Part shown: in pieces, positions 1 through 10,821 of the stretch | How the letters are laid out: every line of letters starts with the position of its first letter | How positions within the stretch are numbered: the stretch's first letter is position 1 | Assembly (NCBI GenBank): GCA_003427395.1 | Contig: BFEA01000031.1 | Span: 1,297,987 to 1,337,185, forward strand | DNA length: 39,199 bases | Source: Chara braunii | Taxonomy: Eukaryota; Streptophyta; Charophyceae; Charales; Characeae | Reading direction: 5' to 3' | The notes under the pieces: generated by a model | Told to the model about the DNA's origin: nothing | What the model saw: only the letters and a program-made list of their open reading frames with translations | The model's database searches: none | Program-made: the position numbers and the translations under genes

Positions 1-71
<71 letters not shown>
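1..71. repeat. (CT)n microsatellite
   Basis: Pure CT dinucleotide repeat that starts at the window edge, so its true length is unknown. It is the first of three long CT/GA tracts in the window. Confidence 0.98.
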
Positions 72-75
<4 letters not shown>

Positions 76-250
76 CAGTCATTGCTTTTGTCGCATGCGA
101 GGTCCTTCAGAAGACCCAACACATGGCATTTGTGAAATTGCATAGCGAATCGTCCAGCAGGAGAAAAGGAGGGGAACAAACCGCGAAAACCCACGACATG
201 AGCACTGCGAAATGAATTTTTCCCCCCATACATAACGCGGACCATACACG
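72..250. other. Non-genic spacer
   Basis: No coding, RNA or repeat signal seen. Short open frames here have no recognisable protein character. Confidence 0.6.
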
Positions 251-254
251 AAAG

Positions 255-440
255 GTGAAACGTTTCAGCACGTTTCAACAAGCTTTCAACACAGTTCAAC
301 AAGTTTTCAACAAGTTTCAACACGTTTTCAACACCTTTCAACAAACTCTCAACAACTCTCCAACAACTTTTCAACAAGTTTTCAACAATTGTTCAACAGT
401 TGGACCAACATCATTTCAACAGTTGGACCAACAGATGAAC
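255..440. repeat. TTTCAACAAG-type short tandem array
   Basis: Degenerate head-to-tail array of a 10-12 base unit close to TTTCAACAAG or TTTTCAACA, about fifteen units long. It ends in a larger duplication in which CAGTTGGACCAACA occurs twice (around 397 and 419). The array keeps frames open on both strands, which explains the short ORFs crossing it; the predicted peptides are simple repeats of the FQQVFN/VENLL kind and I do not consider them genes. Confidence 0.9.
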
Positions 441-1985
441 ACACCAGTTTCAGTTTTTTCAATATTTGGTCAGCGTTGGTTTCCTTGACTTTTGGTCGGA
501 CACATGACCCCCCCCCGCCAAACAGTTTATAAACACAGTTCCAACGGTTGAAATATGGTGTCCACATATGTTCATCAAGGCCAAAAATTTGCCACAATTT
601 TTCTGTTGAAAGCGTCCTCATGCAAAGCAAACGAAAGTTAGAACCGGTGTAAAGAGTAAGCCAAAACCTGGTCGAGAAAGAGAGAGTGGAAAATCATATT
701 GACACGCTTGAAAGTGTCAAGGGGTGGGGGAGGACAGATTGTAATAACTCCTACAAGAGGTTAGCTGAAATTGTAGTCAACAAGTATGGGAAGTGATAAC
801 CGTTCCATAAGAAATGCACATTTTGAGAGAGAGAGAAAATGAGCAAGAATCCATACTCATTCACAGCACAGTGCCGCACACACACACTCATGATCTGGCC
901 CGTTCGTTTGCCCTCTTGTTTTTCCCTGCGATTCTGGTCACGTGTCTGACGTTCATGCACGAACCTGACCACAAGCAAGATCGGGCACGTGTCAGATAGA
1001 AGAAGAGCAACCTATCCGGGCAATACCGGACTGAAGAATCACACGAACAAATGAGGCAAACCCCAGTGGCCAGATGAAGCATAATCTATGGTGAGTGTCC
1101 CTCGTTAGGAATACCAATAAGATCACGAGTGTGAACCGTGATACACTGCCACGAGTACAATCATGCATCTGACTACGAATATAGCTAAATAGGATTTCGA
1201 TTGCAAGTACTAAGTAGTGACACATAGCAACACAACCCTACGGAGAGCATGGACGTAGACATGAATCATGATCACGGACATGGATACCTAGAAGAGCAAG
1301 GTCCCTCGTGCCTTCAAACTGCCTACCTTGGCAGTTCTCGTTAACTCCCTTTCTCCTTAGCATGCACCTGACCATTCACGTACATTCCGAATAGAGTTGG
1401 CGTAATCGTGAGATTACCCTCACACCATTTGGTCATGATGACAACATACTCAAACCGACTCTCTCTGCTTAACCCTTTTTTCTCCTCCACCTTCTTCTTC
1501 TTCCCATTTCTGAACAACACTATCCCAGGCGCTGTACCTGGCTACGATCGTCGCCAGATTCACTCAGCACTCCAATCAAAATCCTACGCCTCAATAGGGG
1601 AAGAATCAGTGGGAAATGAAGACCCCGTAGAGCTTGACTCTGATCTGATTCTGTGAAATGACTTGAAAGGTGTGAAATAATTGGAAGCATTATGATGGGG
1701 AGGACGTGCGTGCGAGAACGGTAAGCATACCTCCCTCTTCTTCCTCTCCTCCGTCTTTTCTTCTTCTTCTTCTTCTTTTCCTCCTACTTTGTATGTGCAT
1801 CCGCTTTACTTTTCGTCTGTGTATTAGCCCTTGTCGTCACACCACTCCTCTGCTTTGCGCGTTGCCTTCTCCTCGTTGCCGACTAGCTCACTTGCCCCTT
1901 TCAGTGTGCGTACTCAACTTTTGTTAATAGATCTGAATTTGTCCAGCTTTCGGCAACAGATTTATCAGGCAAATCATCTTAGTAA
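441..1985. other. Gene-poor spacer with homopolymer and (TTC)n tracts
   Basis: No gene recognised. Contains a C-run near 508-517 and a pyrimidine-rich TTC/TCC stretch near 1735-1795. The short ORFs are low-complexity (Ser/Leu/Phe-rich) products of the pyrimidine bias. Confidence 0.6.
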
Positions 1986-2055
1986 AAGAAAAAATAATAA
2001 TAATAATTATTATTATTATAATAAATAAATAAATAAATAATAAGAAGAAAATAAT
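1986..2055. repeat. AAT / AATA simple repeat with palindromic centre
   Basis: Runs of AAT, then ATT, then AAAT, so the AAT and ATT blocks can fold back on each other. AT-rich low complexity continues to about 2110. Confidence 0.9.
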
Positions 2056-2330
2056 TTAATAAGAATCTCGAAACTAACTAGCCAAATTAAAAATAAACAA
2101 TAGAAAGAAACTACTTGTATCTATTCGCAATGTGCATGCGGTTGCCTCCCTTACGCTCGCACGAGCGTGCAACCTCCCCCTTGCGTATTTCTTCCTTTCT
2201 AACTATGTGTCGCTCTTCTTTCTACTGCGGAGAGTAAGCCAAACCTTGTTACGACTTCTTCTTCCCCTAAATGGAAAGGCTCAATGGACTTCTCACAACA
2301 CCCTCGATGGCAAACCGCCAAACTCGCCCT

Positions 2331-2432
2331 GATCCAAACACTTCACCGGACCATTCAATCGGCAGGAGCGAGGGTGACGAGATCACCGCGATCCGGACAC
2401 TTCACCGGACCATTCAATCGATAGGAGCGACA
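2331..2432. repeat. 59-bp tandem duplication
   Basis: Two adjacent copies of a unit beginning GATCC..ACACTTCACCGG start at 2331 and 2390. They share CACTTCACCGGACCATTCAA and the following GGAGCGA, with a few substitutions. Confidence 0.9.
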
Positions 2433-2464
<32 letters not shown>

Positions 2465-2694
2465 GTGAGTGCTGATGACCCGCGTTGACTAGGCATTACT
2501 AGTTCAAGATCGATAATTACAACAATCTATCCCCATCACGATGAACCATTGGAAGGTTACCCGGGCCTTTCAACCGAGGAAATCCACTCACTGGATTCAT
2601 CAGTGTAGCACACGTTGGGTAAGCCTAGTAAGCTACGCAGCCCTCCTTTTCTTTCCCATTGTTTTTCCTCCTTCCCATTCTTCTTCTTCCTCCT
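2433..2694. other. Non-genic spacer
   Basis: No feature supported; pyrimidine-rich toward its right end. Confidence 0.5.
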
Positions 2695-2708
2695 CATCAT
2701 CATCATCA

Positions 2709-2768
<60 letters not shown>
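2695..2768. repeat. (CAT)n followed by a 58-base T homopolymer
   Basis: A short TCA/CAT repeat runs directly into 58 consecutive T (2711-2768). Read on the minus strand this is a long poly(A), the type of tail left by a retroposed non-LTR sequence, but I see no coding body upstream on that strand. The exact length is unreliable in most sequencing data. Confidence 0.95.
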
Positions 2769-2771
<3 letters not shown>

Positions 2772-3954
2772 CCCTCATTCCGCACACGCTTCCTCATTCA
2801 CTCCCGATATGTCATGTTGTTGCCTTCTTCTATCGCGCAACACTCATCTCCATCTCCCTCCTCTGCTCGTCCTTCATCGAGTTATCGTCTCTACCCCCAT
2901 GTTCTTCGCGCGTCTCGCACTCCCTCACCACGGCTCGTCGAGCGTACCTCGATCCACGTACGAGTTGCCACCCCGGCTCCTGAAGATAGGGCAGATAGAC
3001 CAGGCAGAAGTCGAAGTCGTGCTATCCCGGTCGGATAGCGAGTGTTCTCCCTAGAGTGAATCTGCTCCTTGGTCTACGCCAGATTTATTTTAGTTAGTTC
3101 AAAAATAACTTCCGAAAATAAGAAAAACGAATAAAAATAATAATAATAAAAAACAACACCATCTACCTACTAACTACTTCCGTAATGTCAAGTATTGCTC
3201 CTGTATATTTGCTTCGTATCCCGTAACCTTATGATCTCATCTCCCGATCTATTCTCCATCAACCTACGTTCTGAGTCATGCCATCGCAATGGGAAATCCA
3301 CGGTTTTTCTATGACTAAATTTTCCTTTAAACGCAAGTAGATTCAAGTTTAAACGTTAAAAAATAAAAATAACGAAAAAAAGGAATATAAAGAATGTTTC
3401 TGCAAAACCTAAGTGTTACGCTACACACCGTTCGCTTTGTCGTATGTGTCTATGAAAAAAAAGGGTATAAAGAGAAAATCTAAGGAAAATAAATGAAAAT
3501 AAAATAAAATAAAATAATGTCTAACTACTAAGTAGCCCCGTTGTACCAACTGTCGGGTACGAAGTCTAAAGCGGGCAACCTATCCTAAGTAAACACATAG
3601 GTGAGGGCGCGTGTTCGAGTCGCGGTGTCGGGCGACTGTCTAACAGTCGGATACTCTTCTCTAAAGGAAAAGTGGGGGGCTTTGCATTCGTTGTTTGATT
3701 TTTTTGCATGTCTTGATGTATGAATGCATGTGGCTGAACAGTTGGGGGAAACTACCAAGGTATGGAAGGCTGCACTAACCCTCCGATGAACAGGAAAGGC
3801 GGGTGGAGCAACGATCGCAAGCGGGCTCCCGCAGATTGCAAAGAAATTGAAGTTTCGATGGCCAGTTGGGGAGAAGAGGAACTGATGGGGAACTTCAACA
3901 TAAAAATTCCCATGAGAAATGAAAGTTGAAAAACCATTCCATAAAAAAAAAAAT
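2769..3954. other. Non-genic spacer with AT-rich low complexity
   Basis: C/T-rich to about 3060, then A-rich low-complexity blocks (3115-3150, 3360-3390, 3450-3520). No gene recognised. A T-arm-like stretch at about 3608-3635 was examined and rejected as a tRNA. Confidence 0.55.
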
Positions 3955-4405
3955 CCTTCATATTTATAAATTATCATTCTAATGTTTGTCTAATTATAAA
4001 ATTTTCAATTTAATTTGATACGTTTTCGTCTAAATATGAGTTTTCCCTTCCAACTACATCTATTTGTTCAAGATGGAATGAAAGTCTGGACGAGTTTATG
4101 AAATGTTTTAATTAGACTTTCATTCTACTACAACAAATATCGTCTAATTTAGATTGGATTAACCTATTTATGACTGGAAATCCTTACTTAGAATGACAGT
4201 CCAATTAAAATATTTNANNAACTCATCCANACTTTCATTCCATCTCTAGCATGCAGTTCAAATAAGAAGGGATACCCCATTCTTGGAAGGAAAGTTTTCA
4301 AGTAAGACGGAAAATTTTAAAATTTGAATGACATTTTTTAAGATGAAATGAAAATTTAAAATTTAGAATGTAATTTTACTCTAGAATGATTAATTAATTC
4401 TAGGA
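3955..4405. mobile_element. AT-rich foldback / MITE-like element
   Basis: Two long inverted arms face each other around a short centre. The best-matching parts are GATGGAATGAAAGTCTGGA.. at 4073-4128 and its reverse complement at about 4193-4246. Similarity continues outward: TTTTCGTCT/TTTTCCGTCTT, CCCTTCCAA/CCTTCCAA, and ATCATTCTA on both arms. The outer ends both read as an A-run followed by TCCT (about 3946 on the left, about 4412 on the right on the opposite strand). There is no internal coding capacity, as expected for a non-autonomous DNA element. Ns at 4216-4230 fall in the right arm. I could not fix the target-site duplication, so no superfamily is assigned; the right end (ACTACAGAAAAA) is only loosely like plant CACTA termini. 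Confidence 0.65.
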
Positions 4406-4737
4406 ATTTTTTCTGTAGTTTGGGTCGGACCACCGAGGGTGACATCGTGCTCGGGAAGGCAGGGAAAAGTGGTAGACTTTGGGCCAAACCATAGAATCCC
4501 GGAAACAAAGGGACTGTGAAGGGGCCCGGGCGCAGCAGTTGGGTTACCACGGACATGCATGTCGGGTCATGATTACACCTGGATATGGATCTACGACACG
4601 GGAAGGTGGGACGTGCAGGGGCCAGAGGGCCCCGGTCGCACGCATTGGGACCTGCTGCCGCATGAAAGTGATTAGCTCGAGGATCGACCGACCAGCGGAG
4701 TGACATATCGGATTCGGAACTAGCTGTCGGGGGCATC
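4406..4737. other. Non-genic spacer
   Basis: GC-moderate sequence between the foldback element and the tandem array. Open frames on both strands, no recognisable product. Confidence 0.5.
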
Positions 4738-5290
4738 CGCCAGTGAACCGCATTGGAACCAGGGCCACGTCCTGATCCATTATTAAAGCAGTCGGGGAAG
4801 ACCGAATGAAGAGGGCGGGAGAGCATTTTTTTTTTTTTTTCTCCCTTTTTTTGAAAAAACTCACTCGAACCTATCTTTTTGATAACTGTCACTGAGCAAC
4901 GAATCCGGGCGCATCCACCAGTGAACCGCATTCGAACTAGGGACGCATCCAGATCCATTGTTAAAGCAGTCGGGGAAGACCGAATGAAGAGAGCAGGAGA
5001 GCGGATCTTTTTTCTTTCTCCTTTTTTTTGAAAAAATTTACTCGAAGCTATCTTCTTGATAACTGTCACTGAGCAACGAATCCGGGAGCATCTGCCAGTG
5101 AACCGCATTCGAACCAGGGTCGCATCCAGATCCATTGTTAAAGCAGTCGGGGAAGACCGAATGAAGAGACTGGGGGAGCGGATCTTTTTTTCTTTCGCTT
5201 TTTTTTTTTGAAAAAGCTTACTCGAAGCTATCTTCTTGATAAATGTCACTGAGCAACGAATCCAGGAGCATTCGAACCAGGGGGACGACC
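4738..5290. repeat. 177-bp tandem repeat, three copies plus a partial
   Basis: CAGTGAACCGCATT recurs at 4741, 4919 and 5096, with a truncated fourth copy near 5268. Each unit also carries AAAGCAGTCGGGGAAGACCG, a T/C homopolymer block, and ACTGTCACTGAGCAACGAATCC. Because 177 is three times 59, the minus strand stays open through the array and encodes a 59-residue repeat. On the minus strand each unit holds a GTTGCTCAGTGA stretch (Pol III A-box-like), a GGTTCGAGTGA or GCTTCGAGT stretch (B-box-like), and then a T run. Confidence 0.93.
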
Positions 5291-6135
5291 AGATTCGTTG
5301 CCAAATCAGACACGGGGGGGGGAGTGCTATAGACTCGCTGGCGGAGGAGAGCGCTGGACTGAGAATTCTACGGATCCGGAAGCAAGAGAAAATGCGGGGT
5401 GATTGGCTGAAGCAGAAGGAACGATGGATCGAGAAGGAAGGCTCATGCGATCTTGACAATAAAAGGATGGCTCGAGCTACAGGCGGGAGATTGAAATTCT
5501 GACGAAAAATCGGCGGGAAGTCGAAGAAGTGTGATTGAAAAAAGCAGAAGAAGGAAGGATTGACAGGGAGGGGCAGAGGGGAGTGAGGAGTGTATAAAGA
5601 GGGGGGGGGGGTACGAATGAAGGGGGGGAGCGTACATAAGCGCTCACCTTGGATGCACAACACTCGGTCGCTCGGCGCCGGGAAAGCGCTAGAAGAGAGT
5701 GGGGAAGGAAGCGGTCGATAAGTGGCACTCGGCAGAGCTCGGCGGGGGGAGAGCCCGCGAAGGCGCACAAGGAGCGAGTGTCACGAGGAAGGAACGAGAG
5801 AGAAGGGGGGGTTGCTCGAAGAGCTCAGGCTGGGGAACGCATAGCAGCGCTCGAAGAGTCCGGGCTACGACGCGCGACAACGCTCGAGGAGCAGGTGGAG
5901 TCAGCGCTCGTGAATCGCGACGAGCTCAAGGGGTCGGCAAAGAGAAAGAGGGGGAGAAGGAAGAGAGAGAGGAGAGAGGGAGAGGGCACGAGGTGCGTGG
6001 AAGGCTAGGCAGCAAGGAGGCGAGGTCGAGAGGAAGAGATTCGGAAAAGGGAGACACGTCGGTCCTAGCTGCGTACATACGCGGTGAGTTCGCGCACTAC
6101 CTCCAGAGTGACTGAAGCAGAGGTCGGGATCAAAC

Positions 6136-6138
<3 letters not shown>
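5291..6138. other. GC/CpG-rich, purine-rich region
   Basis: From about 5640 the plus strand is G/A-rich with frequent CGCG, GCGCTCG and CGAGG words, unlike the AT-rich flanks. Such a composition could mark a CpG-island-like promoter region, but I see no TATA box, clear start site or attached gene. Overlapping ORFs of 60-180 codons on both strands follow from the low stop-codon density. Confidence 0.4.

Positions 6139-6212
<74 letters not shown>
6139..6212. repeat. (GA)n microsatellite
   Basis: Uninterrupted GA repeat within the GC-rich block. It generates Ser-Leu repeat ORFs on the minus strand that should not be annotated. Confidence 0.98.
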
Positions 6213-6216
<4 letters not shown>

Positions 6217-6441
6217 CGAGCGAGGTCGCAGTCCAGGCGCGGCTGGGCTGAAGGCTGTGGCGCACTGGAATGAAAGGGGGAGAACACCCGAGCGGGCGAA
6301 GCACAATCGTGTTCGGCGCTAGTGGGGGAGGGATCTGCGTTCGAAGAGGAGTACGGGCGAACGGTAAGCGCAGGTGAGAGAGCTCCTTGGCGAGGGAAAA
6401 ACGGGCGTCCGGAGGCAGGAGTCGCGAGCACTCGGCGCTAG
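6213..6441. other. GC-rich spacer
   Basis: Continuation of the CpG-rich, purine-rich region; no gene supported. Confidence 0.4.
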
Positions 6442-7062
6442 CTAACCTGGTGGCTGACGCTCGGGCTCAAATGAGGCGGCTGTCCCAGGGAGGACGGCGA
6501 GCTGGAAGGAGAAGGGGGAGAGGAGGAGACTGAGAGGGAGGGAGAGAGATAGGGAGGGGGGGCACGAGCACGAGGACCAAGCACCCGGGAACGACCACCT
6601 TGGAGATGACGAGCACGAGCCTTGAGTGAGCCTCGCGCTCGAGAAGAAGTCGAGTGACGGGTTGCGGGGCGATTGCTGGCGGGTCTTACTCACATGCACG
6701 ACATGAGTCATCCTGAAGAGAGCCGTACCCGAGACGGGGACGCGCGCACCCTCGTAACGAGTGGCACTCCCCTTTTGTCGTTCGGTGGGGTGATTTCGTG
6801 CGGGAAAACACACGAGCAGGCCTTGCGTGAAAAAGGGGGAGAGAGGAAGGAAGAGAGAAAGAAAGAAAGAAGGGGGGGAGAGAGGACTGACATCGAAGCC
6901 ACTTGGGGACACCATTTGCACCATATGCTGGGGTTCGCTGTAGTCTCCCTTCATCCGGACCGGGAGTCTGATCAGATCGCCGCGAAGGAAACCACCGCAC
7001 TCTGAACGAGAAACTAAAACCTGCAACATTTCGCTTGGGCTATTGTCGTCCGACTCGTCCAA
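6442..7062 (-). CDS. Doubtful 206-aa open frame, unrecognised
   Basis: An ATG-started minus-strand frame beginning MDESDDNSPSEMLQVLVSR. The first ~50 residues have mixed, protein-like composition. The rest is dominated by Ser, Pro, Leu and Phe runs from polypyrimidine DNA, with no domain, signal peptide or motif that I recognise. If real, only the N-terminal part might be an exon. A composition-driven accident is more likely. Confidence 0.12.
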   Translation of the reverse strand: MDESDDNSPSEMLQVLVSRSECGGFLRGDLIRLPVRMKGDYSEPQHMVQMVSPSGFDVSPLSPPSFFLSLFLPLSPFFTQGLLVCFPARNHPTERQKGSATRYEGARVPVSGTALFRMTHVVHVSKTRQQSPRNPSLDFFSSARLTQGSCSSSPRWSFPGAWSSCSCPPSLSLSLPLSLLLSPFSFQLAVLPGTAASFEPERQPPG

Positions 7063-7067
7063 CGGGC

Positions 7068-7775
7068 CTCCTTTTGGGGTTTGCTGGTCCTAGTCTGTTC
7101 TATGAATCTGTTCTCGGAAACATACTTTTTGGGTTCACATGTCTAGGCATGTTCTCTGAAAAACCTTTTGGGGTTTGCTGGTCCTAGTCTGTTCTCTGAA
7201 ACATAGTTTTGGGGTTCACAAGTCTAGGCCTGTTCTCTGAAAAATATTTTGGGGTTTACTGGTCCTAGTCTGTTCTCTGAGTCTGTTCTCTGAAATATAC
7301 TTTTGGGGTTTATAGGTCTAGGTCTAGGCCTGTTCTGTTAAAAACCTTTTGGGGTTCGCTGGTCGTAGTCTGTTCTCTGAGTCTGTTCTCTGAAACATAT
7401 TTTTGGGGTTCACAAGTGTAGGCCTGTTCTTTGAAAAATACTTTGGGGTTTACTGATCCTAGTTTGTTCTCTGAGTCTGTTCTTTGAAACATATTTTTGG
7501 GGTTCACAGGTCTAGGCCTGTTCTCTAAGAAATACTTTGTGGTTTACGGGTCCTAGTATGTTCTTTGAGTCTGTTCTTTGAAAAATACTTTCGGCGTTCA
7601 CCGGTCCGAGTCAGTTCTCAAAAATACTCTTAGGGGTTTATCGGTTCAAGTCTTTTCCGTGAAAAATGCCTTTGGGGTTTACTTGTTCAAGTCCGTCCTC
7701 CGAAAAGCGCTCTCAGGCTTAACCGTTCAAGTCTGTTATCTGAATAATTCCTTTCAACGAGTCTCGACCTTGCCT
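7068..7775. repeat. Degenerate ~45-bp tandem array (CTGTTCTCTGAAA family)
   Basis: At least fifteen repeats of a unit built from TTTTGGGGTTYRC, a GGTCYTAGTCTG-type segment and TTCTCTGAAAAATAC. Two subtypes alternate (GGTCCTAGTCTG and GGTCTAGGCCTG), so there is a higher-order dimer of about 80-100 bp. Divergence rises toward the right end, after about 7600. Short ORFs here are repeat translations. Confidence 0.92.
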
Positions 7776-8039
7776 GTTCGACCCCGGTCGCTGAAGAATA
7801 CTTTGATTTGTTCAACAGGCTTCCTATGGGCCTTGCATGTCAGAAACTGTTTGCCGAGGATCTCTCAAGTTTCATGGGGTAAAGTCAATCCAACACATAT
7901 CCTAAAGATTCGTGGGGTCTAACGAGGGACCTTTAACTCGGCAAGGGCCTTCTCCGTGTGGCTGGTTAGGTAGGGGCCACCGTGGGCGACAACGGCCCCT
8001 GCAATGTCATGAGTCCAACCTAGGGCTCTGAAAACTCAA
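7776..8039. other. Non-genic spacer
   Basis: No gene or RNA recognised; links the tandem array to the hairpin cluster. Confidence 0.5.
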
Positions 8040-8193
8040 AAGAGCTAGCCCAACAACCCTCGGGATTCCATCCCTCAACAAGTTCATCCTCCTACCTACT
8101 GGGCTAGCTCTTACCGCAGTAAGGTAAGAAGATGCTCTGCTATATGTCGACCTTCAGCGGTCTCGCTTCCATGAAATAGGACCTAGCTATTTC
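8040..8193. repeat. Cluster of perfect inverted repeats
   Basis: AAGAGCTAGCCCA (8040-8052) pairs perfectly with TGGGCTAGCTCTT (8100-8112), enclosing a small GGGAT/ATCCC hairpin. Next come TCTTAC/GTAAGA around 8109-8129 and a perfect GAAATAG/CTATTTC hairpin (8173-8193, 7-nt loop). Four stems in about 150 bases suggest a structured element. There is no open frame of interest and no homology I recognise. Confidence 0.8.
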
Positions 8194-8724
8194 CTGGTTT
8201 TTCCTTTAGTTGCCTCGGCCGCTTGGCAGGGGCCTTTATTAGTTTTTTAATTTCTACTTTGGGCATATCAGAGCGTAAACTGCCTGGCCTATTATTGCGT
8301 GCACTCACCGCCCTTTTGAATTGTGTTGGCACATATATGACGTAACGACCGCGATGATATGATCGGGTACTTTTTCAAACATCGTCGGGCGCTAGGCTCA
8401 TCGGTATTTTACCCCTAGTTGTATACTTAGTGTATCGTTGGTCCATCCATTTTGACAACCATCCTCTTAGTAATCCCAACCATACGGTCATACAGTTGGG
8501 GCATATACTAGTTCTAACCATGCCATCGACTCTGAGCACGTAGACGTACTAACCCCTGATTTTTTACATTTGTGTCATGAACTTCGTAGGATTCCGTTTA
8601 TTTATTTTTGCCCACCTTTCAACCTCAGCGGTCAAGGGAATTGTTACTAATTCTAACCATTTTAACGCGTGTCGTGATAATGTGACTGTGAACTAACCAA
8701 ATTTACTTTCCTATATGCCTCGGC
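8194..8724. other. Non-genic spacer
   Basis: Nothing supported in this stretch. Confidence 0.55.
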
Positions 8725-8728
8725 CTCT

Positions 8729-9000
8729 ATGGTCGAGGAACCCATCTCAAAAGTATTGTGCAAAAGGGCACAACTTTCAGCTCAAACCGGCCCCGACATG
8801 GTGTTTGAAACCATTATTCTGTTGAATGCAAAAGTACAACCAAATACCTTTGTGAGGGTATTAAGCCCAGACGTCTCAAAGTGCCCCACGAAAATACACA
8901 ATTTTTTTCAACCAAACCGACTCCGTCATGGTAGTCGATACTGTAATTTTGTCAAATGCAAAATACGGGCAAATACCCTTGTAAGGGTAATAGCCCCGAC
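8729..9000. repeat. 129-bp duplication carrying a palindromic motif
   Basis: Two diverged tandem copies. Each ends in an AAATACCYTTGTRAGGGTA palindrome (8842 and 8971) preceded by a matching GTCAAATGCAAAA / GTTGAATGCAAAA stretch. The same palindrome, in a longer perfect form, recurs 11.5 kb away at 20426-20455. Confidence 0.85.
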
Positions 9001-9016
9001 ACCGTGACATATTTAT

Positions 9017-9260
9017 TTCGTTCATAGTACTCAACAAAACTTCTAATAGTTTTTATTTAATCAAAATCAAAAGGCAGTTGTAGATATTACGTACTTTCAA
9101 TCTATCTATTTTTATCTCACTATCTGCTAAAGTAACTACCATGAGAGATTTAGTTCATTCATAGTACTGAACAAAACTTCTAATGGTTCTGATTTTCAAA
9201 AAAAAAAAGAAAAAAGCAGCGGGTAAAAATTAAAAGGCGGTTGAGACTCTTCTGAGTTCT
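9017..9260. repeat. 139-bp duplication, AT-rich
   Basis: TTCATAGTACTSAACAAAAC followed by TTCTAATRGTT starts at 9020 and again at 9159. Similarity continues through an A-rich stretch into AAAAGGCRGTTG. Confidence 0.85.
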
Positions 9261-10821
9261 GTCATAACTCATTTTTATTCAATCTCTCTAACCTTTGCAA
9301 ATAACATTCAGAACCTCAAGAAAAAAATATCCCCATCCCTTGCCCTGATAAGATTAACGTCGGTATTTAGTCCAAAATGTGTACAAAGTTCAACCCCACT
9401 TCGACACAATAGTAGGATACTCAAAGTGTCACGTTGTGTGCACCTGTCACAAAAAAAAAAAAAAAGTAAAATTTTTCATTTGCAGGTGTTGCAAAAATAA
9501 AATTAGGTCCAAATCGATAAAACCAGAGTCCAAATATCAAAACAAACCCATAAAAGGTTGTGACACTCAATAAAAATATGAAGCCCCGAGTTAGATTGTC
9601 GCATATACGTCATTAGAAAAATAAAAATTGACACTAGTTGTGTGTTGCATATCATTAACTTCGTTCCGAGTAGTAAATTCACAGTCGAGGTATTAGAACT
9701 TGATCCAACAACACATTGGTACGAACATAAACAACTTCAGCAACACCAAGTATTTGGCGTGCATCCAAATGGGCAGTAACTCCCTTTGATACGATTTATC
9801 CACAATTGAACACAATAAATCCAAACTGAGGAAAAAGGAAGGTCCACTATATTTATGAAGGACCTAAGTTTTTATTTAGTTGATAACTTAAGACTACATG
9901 AAAACCACAATATGTACGACTCAGGCCTGTCGAGAGAGCCGCAAAGTTGCGCAAACGAGTACTGGTTAAAAATGTAACGGGTTTTTGTATTGTAAAATGT
10001 AAGTAAATCAGCGTGGTACATCGCGATCACAGTTCTTATTGGCATAGGAAGAATATAATTTTTATAAGTACGTCTTACAAATCCAAATTTTTTAAGTTGT
10101 TCTACAATTTTCTTGATAGAGACTTGGCGGAGAATGAGTCTTGTGTGTATCCTTCTTCGGTAAACTTCTTTCGCTCACTTCTCGTATAACGTAAGAGACT
10201 TTATTTTTGTTTTTCATTTTACAGCATGAATCTAAGTACTCAGAAAAGATATCTCATTATGACTCTTTGTATTTCTCATCTACGAAGTAAGCTGTAGTTT
10301 AAACTCTTATGATACGTAATCAAACGGACAACACATCCCTTCAACGTGTCACATCAAGGCTGAAAATAATAAAACATTATATCATAGTGAAAAAACAGAT
10401 TTTGAATGACATTCCTTCATCTTCGACATAATCTTGCTACTGCAAAGTGGTCTTAAGGTAACAGTATGTTTAGACACCGACATGGGATGTAGATAAAGTA
10501 TTTTCATATCAACTATAATTGACTAGTTGTCCTTTTGAATTCTCCACCCTCAACAACTCCTCTTTCAGCATCATGTAGACCTCTTAGCATATCCTCTAAC
10601 AATATCATAGCTCCGATAACCACTCTGTTGCCTCAAGAGTATGTGATTACACTCAAACAATAAGAGTGTTTATGTGGCATCTTCTGAAAATTTATTGTTT
10701 TTACAGTGCTAAAACAAATGTTCGTCGACACGCCAGCCTTAGGCAAAATCGAGGGTGTCGGTCTTGACTAAGATAAAGGGTTAAAAGTTGTCGCACCTCC
10801 TTAGGAGTATAGTTTACCGAA
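9261..10821. other. AT-rich gene-poor region
   Basis: No ORF longer than about 64 codons, no RNA gene and no repeat structure beyond A-runs (for example 9451-9465). Confidence 0.6.

Noticed and set aside
2541-3054. Overlapping plus-strand ORFs of 120-165 codons
   Set aside because: They consist largely of poly-Phe from the 58-base T run and Ser/Pro-rich flanks.
3600-3645. tRNA gene
   Set aside because: GTGTTCGAGTCGC looks like a T arm, but the stem has a mismatch, and no matching D arm, anticodon arm or acceptor stem is present upstream.
4356-5768. 470-codon minus-strand open frame
   Set aside because: It runs through a tandem repeat whose period is a multiple of three and through stop-poor pyrimidine-rich DNA. 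The product is Ser/Pro/Phe/Arg-rich with no domain, and the repeat explains its length.
5901-6431. Ser-Leu repeat ORFs over the (GA)n tract, and similar ones over the (CT)n tract at 18053-18098
   Set aside because: They are direct translations of dinucleotide repeats.
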